The notes under the pieces are model-generated. The model saw only the letters and a program-made list of their open reading frames with translations. It was not told the origin of the DNA and ran no database searches. From contig CAMAPF010000006.1 in assembly GCA_945859915.1 (NCBI GenBank), positions 4,841,501-4,905,500 on the forward strand: a stretch of 64,000 nt of DNA, read 5' to 3'. This DNA is from Cuscuta epithymum. Lineage: Eukaryota; Streptophyta; Magnoliopsida; Solanales; Convolvulaceae. Position 1 is the stretch's first letter. The number at the start of each line of letters is the position of its first letter. Below, in pieces: positions 9,091 to 21,467 of this stretch. Both the position numbers and the translations under genes were made by a program.

Positions 9091-11749
9091 TGTCACGCCC
9101 CAGACCGCAATCCAAGCGCGTGTACAACCGCCGTATAACTAAGTGACGTCACCCACGGGTCAACCTCACTTAATTACACAAGGCGTTCGAGAAAACAATC
9201 CATCCATACTCAGTAGTAAACATACATAACAACATCACATTAAACCAATGAATAGCGGAAATATTCAACGGTAAGTCATGGGCCACAACCGGCCGACAAC
9301 ATGGGCATGCAAGCCCCAAAAATAGTTTGTAGTAAAACAAATATCCATGAGCAAGTGTTCGGTAGTTTGAAAGAAAATAAGGAAGCACGAACCACGTCTC
9401 CCTGATTTGATATCACCCGTGAGAAGGTGCAAGTAGCAAGCTCTAGCTTCAACCTGAAAATGGTGGGGCCCCCCGAAGGGGTCAGTACAAGTACCGAGCG
9501 AGTAGCAGGCTAAATATAGAATAACTAGCGTTTCAAGTATAAGACCCAAACATAGGGTGATACTTAAATAAATAATCTTTCCCCCAAGTTATGAAATACT
9601 TATTAGTATATATATACTTGGAAAATATCCGATCCGTAGATCACCATTTTATTCGGGAAAATAGTAATAGTCAATATTCTTGACTAAAAACCCCAACCCA
9701 CCCATATACCTATGAGTGTATAGGACTCCTCCTTGTCCCTACTTGTATATCACAATCTATGAGTTTTAGGATCATAATCCTTGGATACTCCACCGGTTTG
9801 TGAGTGTTAAGGACTCATAAGTCCTAGGGTCCTCCACCAAGTTTGAGTGTTAAGTACTTTTAAGTACTAGGGTCCTCCACCAAGTTTGAGTGTTAAGGAC
9901 TTTTAAGTCCTAGGGTCCTCCACCAAGTTTTGAGTGTTAAGTACTTTTAAGTACTAGGGTCCTCCACCAAGTTTGAGTGTTAAGGACTTTAAGTCCTAGG
10001 GTCCTCCACCAAGTTTGAGTGTTAAGTACTTTTTAAGTACTAGGGTCCTCCACCAAGTTTGAGTGTTAAGTACTTTTTAAGTACTAGGGTCCTCCACCAA
10101 GTTTTCCTATGATCAACCTCCTATCAACCTAGATAGAGTCTATATCATCCTTAGTTACTCATAACTAATCCAATACATAAATCTTATGTATCACAATCCA
10201 TGCAAAGCCATGCATTTAAATAAATGTATAATTAACTAACATCAACCGATATTAATTAATCCATCATCCATCGGTCAACGTTGTCGTTGACCGCCAATTC
10301 AAGCCTTGTTCACATCAACTTAATCATCATATAATTAAGTCAATAATACTCATTTGAGCTTCTTTTACACTTCAAGCTAATGTGCATTTTATATAATCTC
10401 TCATATCATATTTCATGCATAATCAATTAATTCTTTTCATACAACTTGATAATGTTGGCTAATCACATGTTTAATTATCTTTTAAACATCATTATGAAAA
10501 CATATAACATTTATTTAGGTAATCTCATAATTAACCCAAAAGTTATAAGATATTAAGCCGTCCACTCACCTTGAGCTAGCGTTTTGAAGTTTTACCCTTC
10601 TTGGTTGAACTCCGGTGAAACTCCGGCGACTTTTGGTCAACTCCGGCGACTACTCCGGCGACTTTTCCAACTTTGTGAAATCACTTGAAATACCCTTTAC
10701 AAGTCCCTAACAAGGTTTTATAATCATAAAACCCATATTAATACAAATAACCTCAAAAAGGTTATTTTCCGGTGAACCGGTCGTTTTGGCTTCTAAGTCC
10801 GTTCTTGGACATAGAATCACTTTCCAACCCATTAATCCATACTTATAACATGTAGAACCCTCTTAAGGATTCTTCACATGATATATATCTCATATGGTAG
10901 AAGAAAAATAAAGAAAAAGTTATAATAAGGTCATTACCTTAATTATTTCACACTTTTAGCACTTTAGCTCCTTTTTGGGTGATTCCTCTTTGATGAGCTT
11001 TCTTCAACAATGGAGGAAGGAGGTTGGGTGGATTTTCTTGCTCTCCCTGGTTCTCCTTGGCCGAAAATGAGGGAGGGGAAGGGGTGAGGTATACTCATTT
11101 GTCTCATAGAGCAAATGAGTGTGGATGGGGCCACCTCCTCTTTGTTTGATGCTAAAAGGATCACATCACCATCCCCCATGTTTCTCCTCTCTATGCCAAC
11201 CGACCCAGCCCTCAATTTGAGTGGCAAAAATCGTGGGTTGGCCCCCACTCATGTGGGAGGTCAACCCTTTTTGTCCCGAAGTGTACAATTTGTCCCGAAA
11301 GTTGTATTTTTCGGACTGCTTTAAATATATTTTATTTTATCGGTTCAAATAAAATATATTATGTGCTCTTACTCATTATGACATGTATAATGAATGTACA
11401 TTCCCCAACTTTAATTTATAAGCCTCCGAAATTCATTTTCGGGCTGTTATCTGTTAAATTGTCGGTACCGGTAATTGGGTCTCTTTTTCCCCAATCGGTC
11501 AACTCTGCGCCTTTCCACGACTCAAACGAAATGTCCACCACTATATAAATATTATCTTGACCAAGATGAATAAAATATGTGGTCTCGGGAGTGTCGGGCG
11601 GCCCCCGCTCCCGGTGTGGGCCCCACGTGCAATTTACTATTCACGCGAAAGAATAATAAAAATTTACAACTTCGTAAATTCGTAAATCATTCCATAAGGT
11701 TTATTACATCATTTACTTGAAAGTAAATACATTTGGGGACGGTGTTACA
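9091..11749 (-). repeat. 5' LTR of the Gypsy element
   Basis: Copy of 805-3463 offset by 8,286 bp, immediately followed in element orientation by a 6-nt spacer and the primer binding site. It should carry the element's promoter; I did not identify a TATA box with confidence. Target duplication AAGAC follows at 11750-11754. Confidence 0.95.
9802..10105. repeat. Seven ~43-bp tandem hairpin repeats in the 5' LTR
   Basis: Identical in unit number, order and sequence to the array at 1516-1819, as expected for LTRs copied together at insertion. Confidence 0.9.
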
Positions 11750-11754
11750 AAGAC

Positions 11755-12715
11755 GACCACCTCTGAAAGATCAATATGAATCGCTAAACACCAAGTGGGT
11801 TTGACACACAACAATCACTGGTCATATAGATCCTTCTAACGACATAATATCTAGCAGATTTGTCATTCCTTATTGTATACATAAAACTAAAGACATCGAC
11901 AAAAAATAGAGCAACATAAACAAACTTAACGTGAAAGTAAGACCATAAAAAATAAAACAAATGATAAATACTTCAAACTCTTTCCTGCCAGTATTCTTGA
12001 AGTATCATCTTCCAAACCCTATCACCTCGGTTGCTCCAGTGCGGCGGTTCAGAAGGGAGGCGGTCTGCCAATCTATCTTCTCTCATTCTCAAAATTCGAT
12101 TCAGAAATTGCTAGGCAATTTTCCAAACGAAAGTATCAATCATAGACCTCTAGATTCGATCCATAGCAACACATCTAGAGACATCAATCATAGAGAAGTA
12201 GATCATAGATAGGTAGAACGTGATAACAACTGCCCACCCACTTACGCTCCAAATCATGCACATCGGACAAGAAACGACGCAAGTTGCCTGACGGAAAAAC
12301 AAACCCTAGATAAAAGCTAGGGAGAAGACCACTTTTACGAAGACAATCAATTCAAGATTACCTTCATTGCTCTTGATTGGAATAAAGACATGTTCATGCC
12401 GCAACCAAGTGGAAAAATCAAGTCTGCCGCTGACCAAGGGAAAAGCAAGAGAAAGGAGAGAAAAAAAAGGAAACCGATGAGAAGAAGGGGAGGATGAGAA
12501 GAAGGGGAGGAAGCCGGCTGGCCGCACTCACGATCTAACTTAACATTCCTATTAGTCTCAAATTGAATTGAATGACTACAAAATATTTGATACATCAAAT
12601 ACTTCATATAACTAATTGATTTCAATTAAATTTAAAACTGATATTTTTAGAATTAAAAATTAAGAATTAAAAATTAAGAAATTACATGGATGGAATGACT
12701 AGTTATTTTTAAGTT
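11755..12715. other. Flank with no recognised gene
   Basis: Moderately AT-rich sequence. A plus-strand frame at 11961-12212 and minus-strand frames at 12306-12625 show no family resemblance. A short GAGAAGAAGGGGAGGAT duplication lies near 12478-12511. Confidence 0.5.
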
Positions 12716-12733
12716 TAGTTGACCCAGATATTT

Positions 12734-14350
12734 TTTTTGAAAGGAAAAATGATAAATATTAATTCAAACTATCGTTCTCCAATTGGAGTACAATGCAATG
12801 AGGTGGAAAACTATAAGAATAATACGAATCCGGTTGCAATAGGGCAGCCCTTGCTAAAGAGTGAGCTACCTTATTCGCGGATCTTTTACAATGAGTGACT
12901 TCTATGCTAGCTTCATTATGAAGAATGTGTCTAATATCTTCAAGAATTGTATCGAAGTAGGAATCCCCTTCACGATCCATAATACCCGAGGTGATCATCA
13001 TAGAATCTGTCTCCAACTTCACTTGATGCCAACGTTGCTCTTTGATCCACCTAATTACCTCTCGAACACCGATGGATGGCCTCCGTTACGGCTGCCGTCC
13101 ACTTTGCTTGAATTGAAGAGTCTGGCTGCCACCTGCCAAGAAATCTCCTTGGGCATTTCTAGCAACCCATGCCCAAGCCCTCCTTCCGCTTCCGCCCCCC
13201 AAAGCTGCATCCACGTTTACTTTAATGCTACCCTCTGGTGGCTTCCTCCACCGAGATGTGAATTCCCTGGCTTGATGCTCAATTTTAGTGCGTTGCGCCT
13301 CTATCCAACTTCCCAACATACTCTTCCCCTCCTCAGCTATTTGCCGCCATCCTAGAATTTTATGTTTCCATACCTTTGTATTGCGAGCTTTCCACAAACT
13401 CCAGAGGATGACCCCAAAGAGGTTAAGCTTTTCCTGTTGCATATTATCAAAAAAAATCCTCACCCAATTTTCAAAGGTGTCTCCCGTTCTAATAAAATTA
13501 GATCCGAGATGACACCACACTCCTCATGCAACATGGCATCCGCGGAAAAGGTGAAGTTATGTTCCAGTCTCTTCCGCACAAAAGTTGCACATCCCATCCA
13601 CTTCCACACACCTTTTAAGGAGATTAACTGATGTCGGAAGGATACCGAACATAACCAGCCAGAAAAAACTTTTAATTTTAGGGGGGATATTTAAATTCCA
13701 CACCTTGGTCCACCCAGTCCATCCTGATTCCTGGTACTCTCTTTTAAGGTTTCTGTAACCGCTCTTCACTGTGTAGATTCCCCGCGGGTCTGCGTTCCAC
13801 CATATCCCGTCCACTACCCTTCTTGTGCTCAGAGGAATGCTCAAGATATTTTCCTTCTCTTCAACCGAGTACAAAGATGTGATTATGTCTACATTCCACC
13901 CATCACCCCTCGCATTGAGCAACGCGGCCACGTTCATATCTGAGATTCCTGTTGGCGGTGCGAGCTGGATCCTTCCATCATCCGTTCCAAATAGCCACCT
14001 TTCTTTCCAAACTGAGATCGATTGGCCATTTCCCACTTTCCGACGCAAGCCTCCCTCCATCAAACCTTGAGTGTGAATAATGATACTCCAAATGAAGGAG
14101 GGGTTGCCCCCCGTTTTCGCATGCAAGAAAGAACAGTTAGGATAATACTTTGCCTTATAGATCCGGCCGACTAAGGACTCAGGTTGTTTAAGTAGGTGCC
14201 ATGCTTGTTTCCCCAACATTGCGATATTAAATTCCCTCAGCGAGCGAAAGCCGAATCCTCCCTTCTGTTTGAAGTCCATGGCCTGCCAGGACTTCCACCG
14301 GATGCCTCTCCTAGTTGAGTCGGAACCCTTCCACCAGTACCCATTCATAA
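12734..14350 (-). mobile_element. 5'-truncated LINE retrotransposon copy
   Basis: Bounded by an exact 18-bp target duplication, TAGTTGACCCAGATATTT, at 12716-12733 and 14351-14368. The poly(A) tail appears as a T-run at the left end, so the element lies on the minus strand with its 5' part missing. The remaining coding sequence is a broken ORF2 end: a reverse-transcriptase zinc-binding region from about 14347 to 13557 (GFRSLREFNIAMLGKQAW; IPPKIKSFFWLV; MCNFC) and an RNase H region in 13520-12759 (IKVNVDAALGGG; HCKRSANKVAHSLAR), now in different frames. No polymerase core remains. Confidence 0.9.
12759..14350 (-). pseudogene. LINE ORF2 remnant (zf-RVT plus RNase H, frameshifted)
   Basis: Three consecutive minus-strand open segments (to 13557, 13520-13086, 13022-12759) encode successive parts of a plant LINE ORF2 C-terminus but are not in one frame. 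The start codon at 14405 lies in flanking DNA, outside the element, so it is not a real start. Dead copy. Confidence 0.85.
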
Positions 14351-14663
14351 TAGTTGACCCAGATATTTCTGAAGCCGTGACGTTATATAGGCCATCCCGT
14401 AACAATTAATCTCAAATTATTACTACTCTCATCCCATATTGAATATTTTGGTTTAGTTTGACACAAATATTAATAAAGTGTTTTAAAACTTAAAATTTTG
14501 GTTGAGATTTGAGTAGAATAAAGTAAAATTTAATGATTCATATATTTCTTCTAAAAAAAGAAAATACAACAGTTTGGGATAATCAAAAAAAGAAAGTAAG
14601 GCAACCAAAGCAAGGTAAGAAAACAAGACATTCACTTCACATACTAGCATTTCTTATAAAAAA

Positions 14664-15502
14664 GGGAAAATGGAAACTAATAATCCAACCTTTTAGCGGT
14701 CTTCTTACAATAATCCCACATTTTTGTTATTCATGAATAATCCAACCTTTGCACCTCATCTTCATTCACTGGTCCCTTACCGGGTGATTACCTGCTATTC
14801 CAAGTTATTTTCTTATCTTTGCGAATCATTATACCATAAATCTCACCTTTCACAAAGATAATATTTTGCAAAGATAAGAAATAGTCATGGACTGAATTGG
14901 GCCCAGTTCCGGGTCGAGCCTAGGCCCGGCCGGGCCCAAAAAAAATTCTGTGAGAACTGGGACCGGTCCGGTAGTTGACCAGTGCCGGTCCGGGCCCGGG
15001 TCGGGTCCGGTTCTATTTTTTGTTTGTTTTGTTTTCTTGATTATTTTATCCCCTACCCCCCCCCCCCATCCCCTCATCCCACAAATCCATCTGAAACACC
15101 CATTGCAGCTCATTTAAACCCAGCCCAAAGCCTCAAAAAAAAAAAACAATAAAATTTTGAAAAGACCCGAACCAGGCCCGGAATCGACTGGGCCGGTTCT
15201 CAATTCCCTAAGCCCGTACCCGCCCCCGGTTTCCCCTTCAAACCGGGCCTAGACCCGGTACCGGCACCCGGTTCCCAAGCCGAACCGGGCCCAAACAATG
15301 TCGGGTCGGGCCAGTTCCCGGGCCGGTTCCCGAACTGGGTCCAATCCAAATAAGAAAATAACTTGGAATAGCAGGTCATTAACCGGTCAGGGACCAGCGA
15401 ATGAAGATGAGGTGCAAATGTTAGATTATTCTTGAATAACGAAAAAGTGAGACTATTGTAAGAAGGCTGCTAAAAAGTTGAATTATTAGTTTGCATTTTC
15501 CC
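14664..15502. mobile_element. Mutator-like nonautonomous element with long inverted ends
   Basis: Inverted arms of about 150 bp start GGGAAAATG and end CATTTTCCC, flanked by the exact 9-bp duplication TATAAAAAA (14655-14663 and 15503-15511), the hallmark of MULE insertion. The arms match over GCACCTCATCTTCATTC and AATAGCAGGT. A second element is nested at 14882-15349. Confidence 0.88.
14882..15349. mobile_element. GC-core hAT-like MITE nested in the MULE
   Basis: Begins TAGTCATGGAC; flanked by the exact 8-bp duplication ATAAGAAA (14874-14881 and 15350-15357). The interior is built of GGCCCGG/CCGGGCC-type repeats around an AT-rich centre, as in the copies at 41758 and 42984. No coding capacity. 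Confidence 0.8.
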
Positions 15503-15655
15503 TATAAAAAATGGTAACGAAGCATTTATTTAAACTTATTTCGTATGGACGTCAGTTTTCAATTTTATTTTTTAAATCAAAACTGTGTTAATACTCCCTG
15601 CTAATCATGATCATTCTGAAAATCCAACAAAAACGTGAAAACGGCTAATTCTATT

Positions 15656-16029
15656 GGAAAAATTGAAAATAATAATCCCAGCTATTGCCGGTTCGCTAAT
15701 AATAATCCCAACTATTGATTATTTTTGTATAATCCCAACTATATGTACTTTCTGCCAATAATGGTCCATGACTGGATATTACTTGTTATAACATGTGAAT
15801 TTTAAATAAAAATTAAGAGTAAAAATTAAAAGTTGAGATTATTTATAGGGATTACCCGCTATATCTTTTCTCATCCACTTTAGAAACTATAGAATTTTAT
15901 TTACAGCCGGTCACGTCGGACCATTATTGGCGGAAGGTCCCTAAAGTTGGGATTATTCTGAAATAATCGATAGTTGAGATTATTATGAGCGGACCGCCAA
16001 TAGTTGAGATTATTACTATCAATTTTTCC
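15656..16029. mobile_element. MULE-like MITE with ~120-bp inverted ends
   Basis: Ends GGAAAAATTG and CAATTTTTCC; both arms carry AATAATCYCAACTATTG and CCAATAATGGTCC. Flanking nonamers AATTCTATT and AATTTTAGT agree at six of nine positions, a decayed duplication. Confidence 0.65.
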
Positions 16030-16313
16030 AATTTTAGTACGAGTATAGGTTACTATTTTGTTTATACTAACGTGTTCTTGTGTACAATCTTTCAAAAAAA
16101 AAAATCGTTCTTGTGTACAAAACTTTGCTTCTCGGATATGACTTTGTTTGTAGCTGTAAAAGAAGATTCGAACATATATGGCTTCATGAATTGAAAAGCA
16201 TGTGGGTACCATAGACAAACTTAAACAACTAAGTGAGGTGAAATTAGAAATTGAGATATCTGCTTTTCAAGAGGAATAATGAAAAGTTGAAAACAAACAT
16301 GCTTAACTTAACA

Positions 16314-17010
16314 GCCCCGGTCCAAAACCGGGTCCGACATGGTTTGGGACCGGACTAGTCATGGACCCGGGCCGGGGCTGGCAGAGCTTTTTTTGGAAGG
16401 AATAACCGGGACCGGCCCGGTCTGGGTCCAGGTTCGCTCCGGGCCGGGCCTCAGGTCAATTTTTTTACCTTTTCCTAATTAACCTCCACCCCAACCCCCC
16501 AAACCACCCCAAATGGCCCAAAATACTCAGTCCAACCCGAAAAGTTAAAAAAAATTGAAAAAAAGAAATTAAAAAGCCCGAAACCGGGCCCGAACCGGTC
16601 TGGCCGGTTCGGCTTTTGGGTGACCCGAGCCCGCACCGGGAACCCCCCAGGCCGGGCCTACCCGGACCTGTCATTGGCCGGGCCGGTTCAGCACAGTACC
16701 GGTCCCGGGCCGGGCCACCCGGCCCGAGTCCATGACTGGACCAGAGTACTGGACCAAGTTTGGAATTTCTGTTGCCTGGGACCGGCCATGTCCGCCCAAA
16801 ATTGGTTCACAGTCATAGTTCTCCTTTTTGGAGACCAAACCGAGGAAGATCGGCAAATTTTTTATGCTTGAAATCAGGGGGAAAAAACCAGACCGGAACC
16901 GGACCATCCGAGTACCCAGAACCGACCCAGACTCGAAAAATAGCGGGTGGACCTGGCAGTCTCGGCCCAGAACCAGGATTGACCAAGGTCCATCCCTAGA
17001 CCCTAGACCC
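16314..17010. mobile_element. Composite of GC-core hAT-like MITEs
   Basis: An inner element, TAGTCATGGACCCGGG (from 16356) to CCATGACT (about 16737), is flanked by GGACCGGA and GGACCAGA and seems to sit inside a second GC-rich repeat reaching about 17010. Boundaries of the outer element are uncertain. From 17011 to 17858 I see no gene; a T-rich downstream flank of the next gene follows. Confidence 0.55.
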
Positions 17011-17858
17011 GAGTAACGATTTAAAAAAAAAAACGAGTAAACACGTTTACTTGTATGATTTGTATCTACTAATAAAATCTGCTTTCGTCCAGATTGCATC
17101 AAATCATTTACTTGTTCAAAAACATGTTAAAGAAAAAACAGTTTGTTCAGGAAACTAATTATTTTCAAAGAACTCAAAATCTGAAAATTAAAATGGTAAG
17201 TCAGGAGAAAATATAATATAGTGAGCACACCAACTAACCAACATACTTACTAGAGATCACGACACAACATGACGAATGATTAAAATTTGTTCATCTATAT
17301 TTTTAGAAAAATCTTGGTCATTTATCATGTCAATTTGTTCCATAGTGAGAACAAATGTACAATGGCATGCTTCATATATTTTCTGCCATTAGTACTCTTC
17401 AATTCAAAAAATGTACATACTATTCATTAACGAAAAGAGTAGTTAATAGTTTAGAGTGTAAATTCGTATATGGAGCACAGAGGATGTATCTACTCTCTAT
17501 ATACTCTTAGAGTATGACTGATGACTGTGAGTAATATAAACCCTCTGAAAAGGCTTGTTGACTGATCTAAACAACCCCACCCCCCATACAGGAGAAAAAC
17601 TAAGAGAATAGAAACCTACTAACAATACTTTTATAGCGCTCCAGAATACAAGCAAGGGAGTTTTTAAATCAAGAGAAGCCTTGCATTAGCTTAGCCAAAG
17701 AAATAAGAAGATATGATCTGGAAAGGGGAGGGGCGGGGGTTAGCGATACATTGTTCGTTGTTTAATCAATTGTTACTAGCAGGCACACACTTTGTACACT
17801 TATATTTTAATAAATAGGCAAACAATAAGGTCTGCTTATATCGGATTAAAAAGCAGTT

Positions 17859-20800
17859 TCATAGCTTTTCTGTTAAGGCGGTTGAGATCCAGTCGGAAGC
17901 AGCTGATTGTATCTCCAGCTCTTGCGTCGACACACATATAGGAGTGACTGCAACCTGGCGATTGATACATTGACTAGTTGAGAATCTATAGGTAGTAAAA
18001 TGCATTAATATTGTGAGGAACAAGTGTTCAGGGGGGGGATTACAAACACTTACAAAGCCATTTTCAAGTGCTAGGAAATCTAAATCTTCATCCTCTTCTT
18101 CGTGCTTCTTCTCAAGTAACTGCAGGTTAAGAAATAAACATTTCAAGTCAATCCCATAACAAAACCGTCAAAGCCAATGTGAAGCGTAGGATGAGGATGT
18201 CTATTTGGACAATATCCCGAATTTGTTCTTAGCATAAAAAGAAAAGTTGCAGTTCAATACCATATTAGACAGACAAAGCAAACAGAGGAGTATACATCAT
18301 TTCCCACGACGCCCACCCAATAGGAAATTAAGAACATCTTTTTTTCTTCCCATTCAGAGGATGGGGAATAAAGTCTAACATAGTCACTTTTTTAGACCAT
18401 CTCTTATAAGTAAGTTTTATGATAATAATATTTACTTAAGGAGGCATTACTAATTTGCAAAGATACATTATGCAACGAGATGAAGTTTACCTCCAATCTG
18501 AAGTATTTGACGGTTCGATTGGGATCAGACTTTCCAGCAACACCAACTGACTCAACAACCTCTATATTCTTCCTTTGAGTGGTAAAACGGCGTGCAGCAC
18601 CCTGAAGAGTTTGAGAAAAGAAAACATTTAAATCGCTAAAAATGATGCCCCAGAGGACATAGTTTGGCAAGTACTAAAGATGGTGTCCCTCACTACCATT
18701 GTATACTTTTTTACAGTTTAATAGCCCATAGAGCCGCTAACTAAAAAAACTACATACAGCAGCAGATGCATCGCGACCAAGCTGTGCAAGTTGAAAGCCG
18801 AGACTTTGCTGGTTTGAAAGAAACCGTGATGCAGCAACATTCCTGTTAGCTGGAACAGCGTTCCAGCTAAGTGTGGATCTCCATACACTCTGCTTGGTTA
18901 ACTTGAATCCCTGTAAAAAAGTATTACGAAAGAATAGATATGAAGGATAATAGGAAGTGCTCGTGCTGAATTTACTCATGGTCCATTTTCAATAGTACTG
19001 GAGTATTTTACGGAGTACTAGTTAATTGTTCAAATTAAACCATTTTAGTCATATAGCAGATTAGCAGTTGATTCAGAACCAAAAGTGAGAAAGACTGCAA
19101 ATTATCCATCCACAGGCTAATGGAGTGCAAAATTCAAAGGAGTTTAAGGTAACTCAATTAGTGTAATGCACAAATTAGTTGAACAACAAGCACTGCCAGT
19201 TATGTGTTCCTTGTCAATTTCCCTTTGGCAACAAGACATTTAAGCAGCTTATTGAAACCGGCTAGAGAAAATTGTTTCCAGTTTTATAACCTTTCCTTCT
19301 TTTAATTGTTAGGCAAGTTAGAAAGCAAACCTTGTTTGTAAGCGGGTCAGTTGGAACTTCCAAATTAAGCAAGCAGCCTTTGGGAAAAGCACCGTTCTCT
19401 ATATCCCTAATAGCTGCGGTGATCAAAGGCAAACAAACACTTGCAGCGCCCTCGAAATCACTGTCCTGGCTTTCATTGCTCTTCCTAAAAGAGTATAATC
19501 AAAACACCCTAGTATATGACAAAGAATCATTACTCATAGTGGAACACCAACAAAGGGACACATCTACACAAACATACCAGTTAAGAGATATTGATATGGA
19601 AGGAACGCCATTAAACAATGCCTCCCTCGCCCCTGCTACAACACCCGAGTAAAACCTAGAGATGGCAAAGTAACATGCATATTTAAACATGAGATGTAAA
19701 CGATATGCTTGTTCCCAAAGAATACTTAGGGAAGGAAATAAAATTTGAGAATAATTATGTTCTAGTGTTTGAATTTTTTCAGAAAAAGTAAAGGAAAATG
19801 ATTTTATTTTTTATTTTTTTATACGATTAGATTTACTTTGCATTTACAAGAAAGAAATAAATTAAATAAATATATAAAAGTGAATTTGAACAAATATAAA
19901 TACTAAATTAACTTCGAAAAAATGTACTCCGTAATATATTTCTGAATATTTACTTTAATTCCGATTTCACTAATAATTTCGTCTTCTTTCCCTTCAATGG
20001 AAACATGGATATAAAGTGCATCCTCCCTCTGCCACGTATTTCTGTCCAGCCACTCCAGCGGAGTATTTAGGGAATGGTCAAGAATTATTCAAAACAAACA
20101 GAGTACAACTTACATGTGATGGCCACAGCTTGAGCCCCGGTTGATTCCACTAATTACCTGAATATGGGGGGTGGGGTAGCAGGAGAAGATGGGACAACCA
20201 ATCTCAGAACTAGCAGAGGAGGATAGTAGGATCCCCAATTAAAACTCTTTCTCTTTCATGTAGTAATAAAAAAAGAATACCATACCAATAGAGGCTTTGG
20301 CCATGAAAATAGTGCACCAGATAATGCCAAAGAGACACAGTCCACAGGGGTCCCTGTAGCAGATTTGGAATCAGAAATTTGTATTGCTAAAGCAGTAAAA
20401 AGAAGTTCATTGGTCTATCATAAAACAAAATAGGTGTCATCATTACCAGAAACTTCATAAGCAGTTGCACCATGGATATCAGCTGAAGTTACTGCAACAG
20501 TATCTCTCAGTGTAACAGAATGGCCAGCAACCGATTTATCCCTACCAAACCATCAAAACAAAAACATAATCATAAGAGGATACAACCGGAAAGCAGCTGA
20601 GCAAGAAAAATCTCACAGCTCAGATATGATATCCAAAATCAACCAATCAATCAGGCAGAACAATTTACTAGGCTAAGGGCTAATAAATTTTTAAACTTGT
20701 CTATTCATGGAATAAAATGCCCTAAGTTCAGAAATCATTACAAGTCAATAGCTGATTAATTTATACCGAGCCAGGAGAAGCTCATCTTACACAAAACCTA

Positions 20801-21279
20801 AAATGAACGGACATTAAAAGTGTGAGATTTTTATTTGTTGATCGTTAGAATATGTTTAAATCTCAAGTTACCAGTGACCTTACTCTTGATATATAAATAT
20901 ATAAGTACAGTATATATTCATCTACAGGTAATGATTTACAGAAGACCCACGTTTCGGGAGCTAGGACGACGACATTGTAAAGGCCTAGCTGAACCAGAGC
21001 ATCCACGAGAGAGGTGAGGCCAGGTGACTCAATCCCATCGGCATTAGTCACCAAAACGATAGGCTTCGAGCCGTCGAGCTCGCCGGCTGCATCACCGGAA
21101 TTGGACGTCGAGGATGAGAGCTCCGACGATTCCACCTCGCCGGATACATGTTGCCGATCCGCCTCCTTGCCTTCTTCGGCGGCGGAGGCGTCACCGACCT
21201 TACGTCTGTGAAGCACCTGTTCGAGATTGGAGACTAAGGCGGAAGGCAGTAAGCTTTTCTTCATAGCCGAGGTAGTCAT
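17859..21279 (-). CDS. SurE: SurE-like 5'-/3'-nucleotidase family protein
   Basis: Ten exons, all with GT-AG introns and consistent phase: 21279-20951, 20541-20447, 20353-20286, 20157-20114, 19655-19578, 19484-19331, 18910-18758, 18601-18491, 18119-18054, 17954-17859; 397 residues. After an N-terminal Ser/Glu-rich extension, the SurE fold starts at about residue 75 with PIVLVTNADGIESPGL, continues through VISGINRG and YSGVVAGAREALFNGVPSISISL, and ends in a plant-type C-terminus (GAARRFTTQRKN; SDWISTALTEKL). SurE proteins are metal-dependent phosphatases of nucleoside monophosphates. Here the canonical NDD/N metal ligands are altered (NAD; GSSCG instead of GxNxG), so catalysis may differ. It most resembles, from memory, Arabidopsis At1g72880. 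Start: first Met after an AAACCCTA-bearing leader; a second Met lies at residue 6. Confidence 0.93.
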
Positions 21280-21309
21280 TCCTAGAGAGGAAGGAGAAAC
21301 CGAAATTCG

Positions 21310-21317
21310 AAACCCTA
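21310..21317. promoter_or_regulatory. Telo-box-like motif upstream of the SurE gene
   Basis: AAACCCTA, 31 bases upstream of the start codon; such motifs are common near plant transcription starts. Position only; activity unknown. Confidence 0.35.
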
Positions 21318-21442
21318 ATTAAGAGATAAAGATAGAGCAAAAGCAGGCCGATAAAGCGCTGAACAATGGAAGATGGCCGGTTCAAACGGCGTTTAGCTGC
21401 AAATCTGCAAGGTAAGAGAGGGAAAGCTTTTATGGATTTAAA

Positions 21443-21467
21443 GGGGAGAGAGAGAGAGAGAGAGATA
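21443..21467. repeat. GA/CT microsatellite upstream of the SurE gene
   Basis: A run of about ten GA units (CT on the gene's strand) roughly 165-190 bp from the start codon, typical of plant core promoters and leaders. Downstream, 21480-22032 shows nothing recognisable. Confidence 0.55.

Larger units (their letters stand above)
805..11749 (-). mobile_element. Complete Ty3/Gypsy chromovirus (Tekay/Del-like)
   Basis: This is a full-length LTR retrotransposon of 10,945 bp read on the minus strand. Its LTRs are 805-3463 and 9091-11749, beginning TGTCAC and ending TTACA on the plus strand, and it is flanked by the 5-bp target duplication AAGAC at 800-804 and 11750-11754. In element order: 5' LTR (9091-11749), iMet primer site (9071-9084), gag (8807-7329), spacer/intron (7357-6863), pol (6890-3510), polypurine tract (3468-3480), 3' LTR (805-3463). 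Pol order is protease, RT, RNase H, integrase, so Gypsy. The C-terminal tail (KKLRNKEIPMVKVLWR, then WETE) and the long LTRs point to the Tekay/Del chromovirus lineage. No frameshift or internal stop was seen in either coding block. Confidence 0.95.

Noticed and set aside
11961..12212. 83-codon plus-strand frame
   Set aside because: No family resemblance and no splice or neighbouring coding support.
14403..14405. ATG as start of the LINE protein
   Set aside because: It lies beyond the 18-bp target duplication, in flanking DNA; the LINE copy is 5'-truncated.
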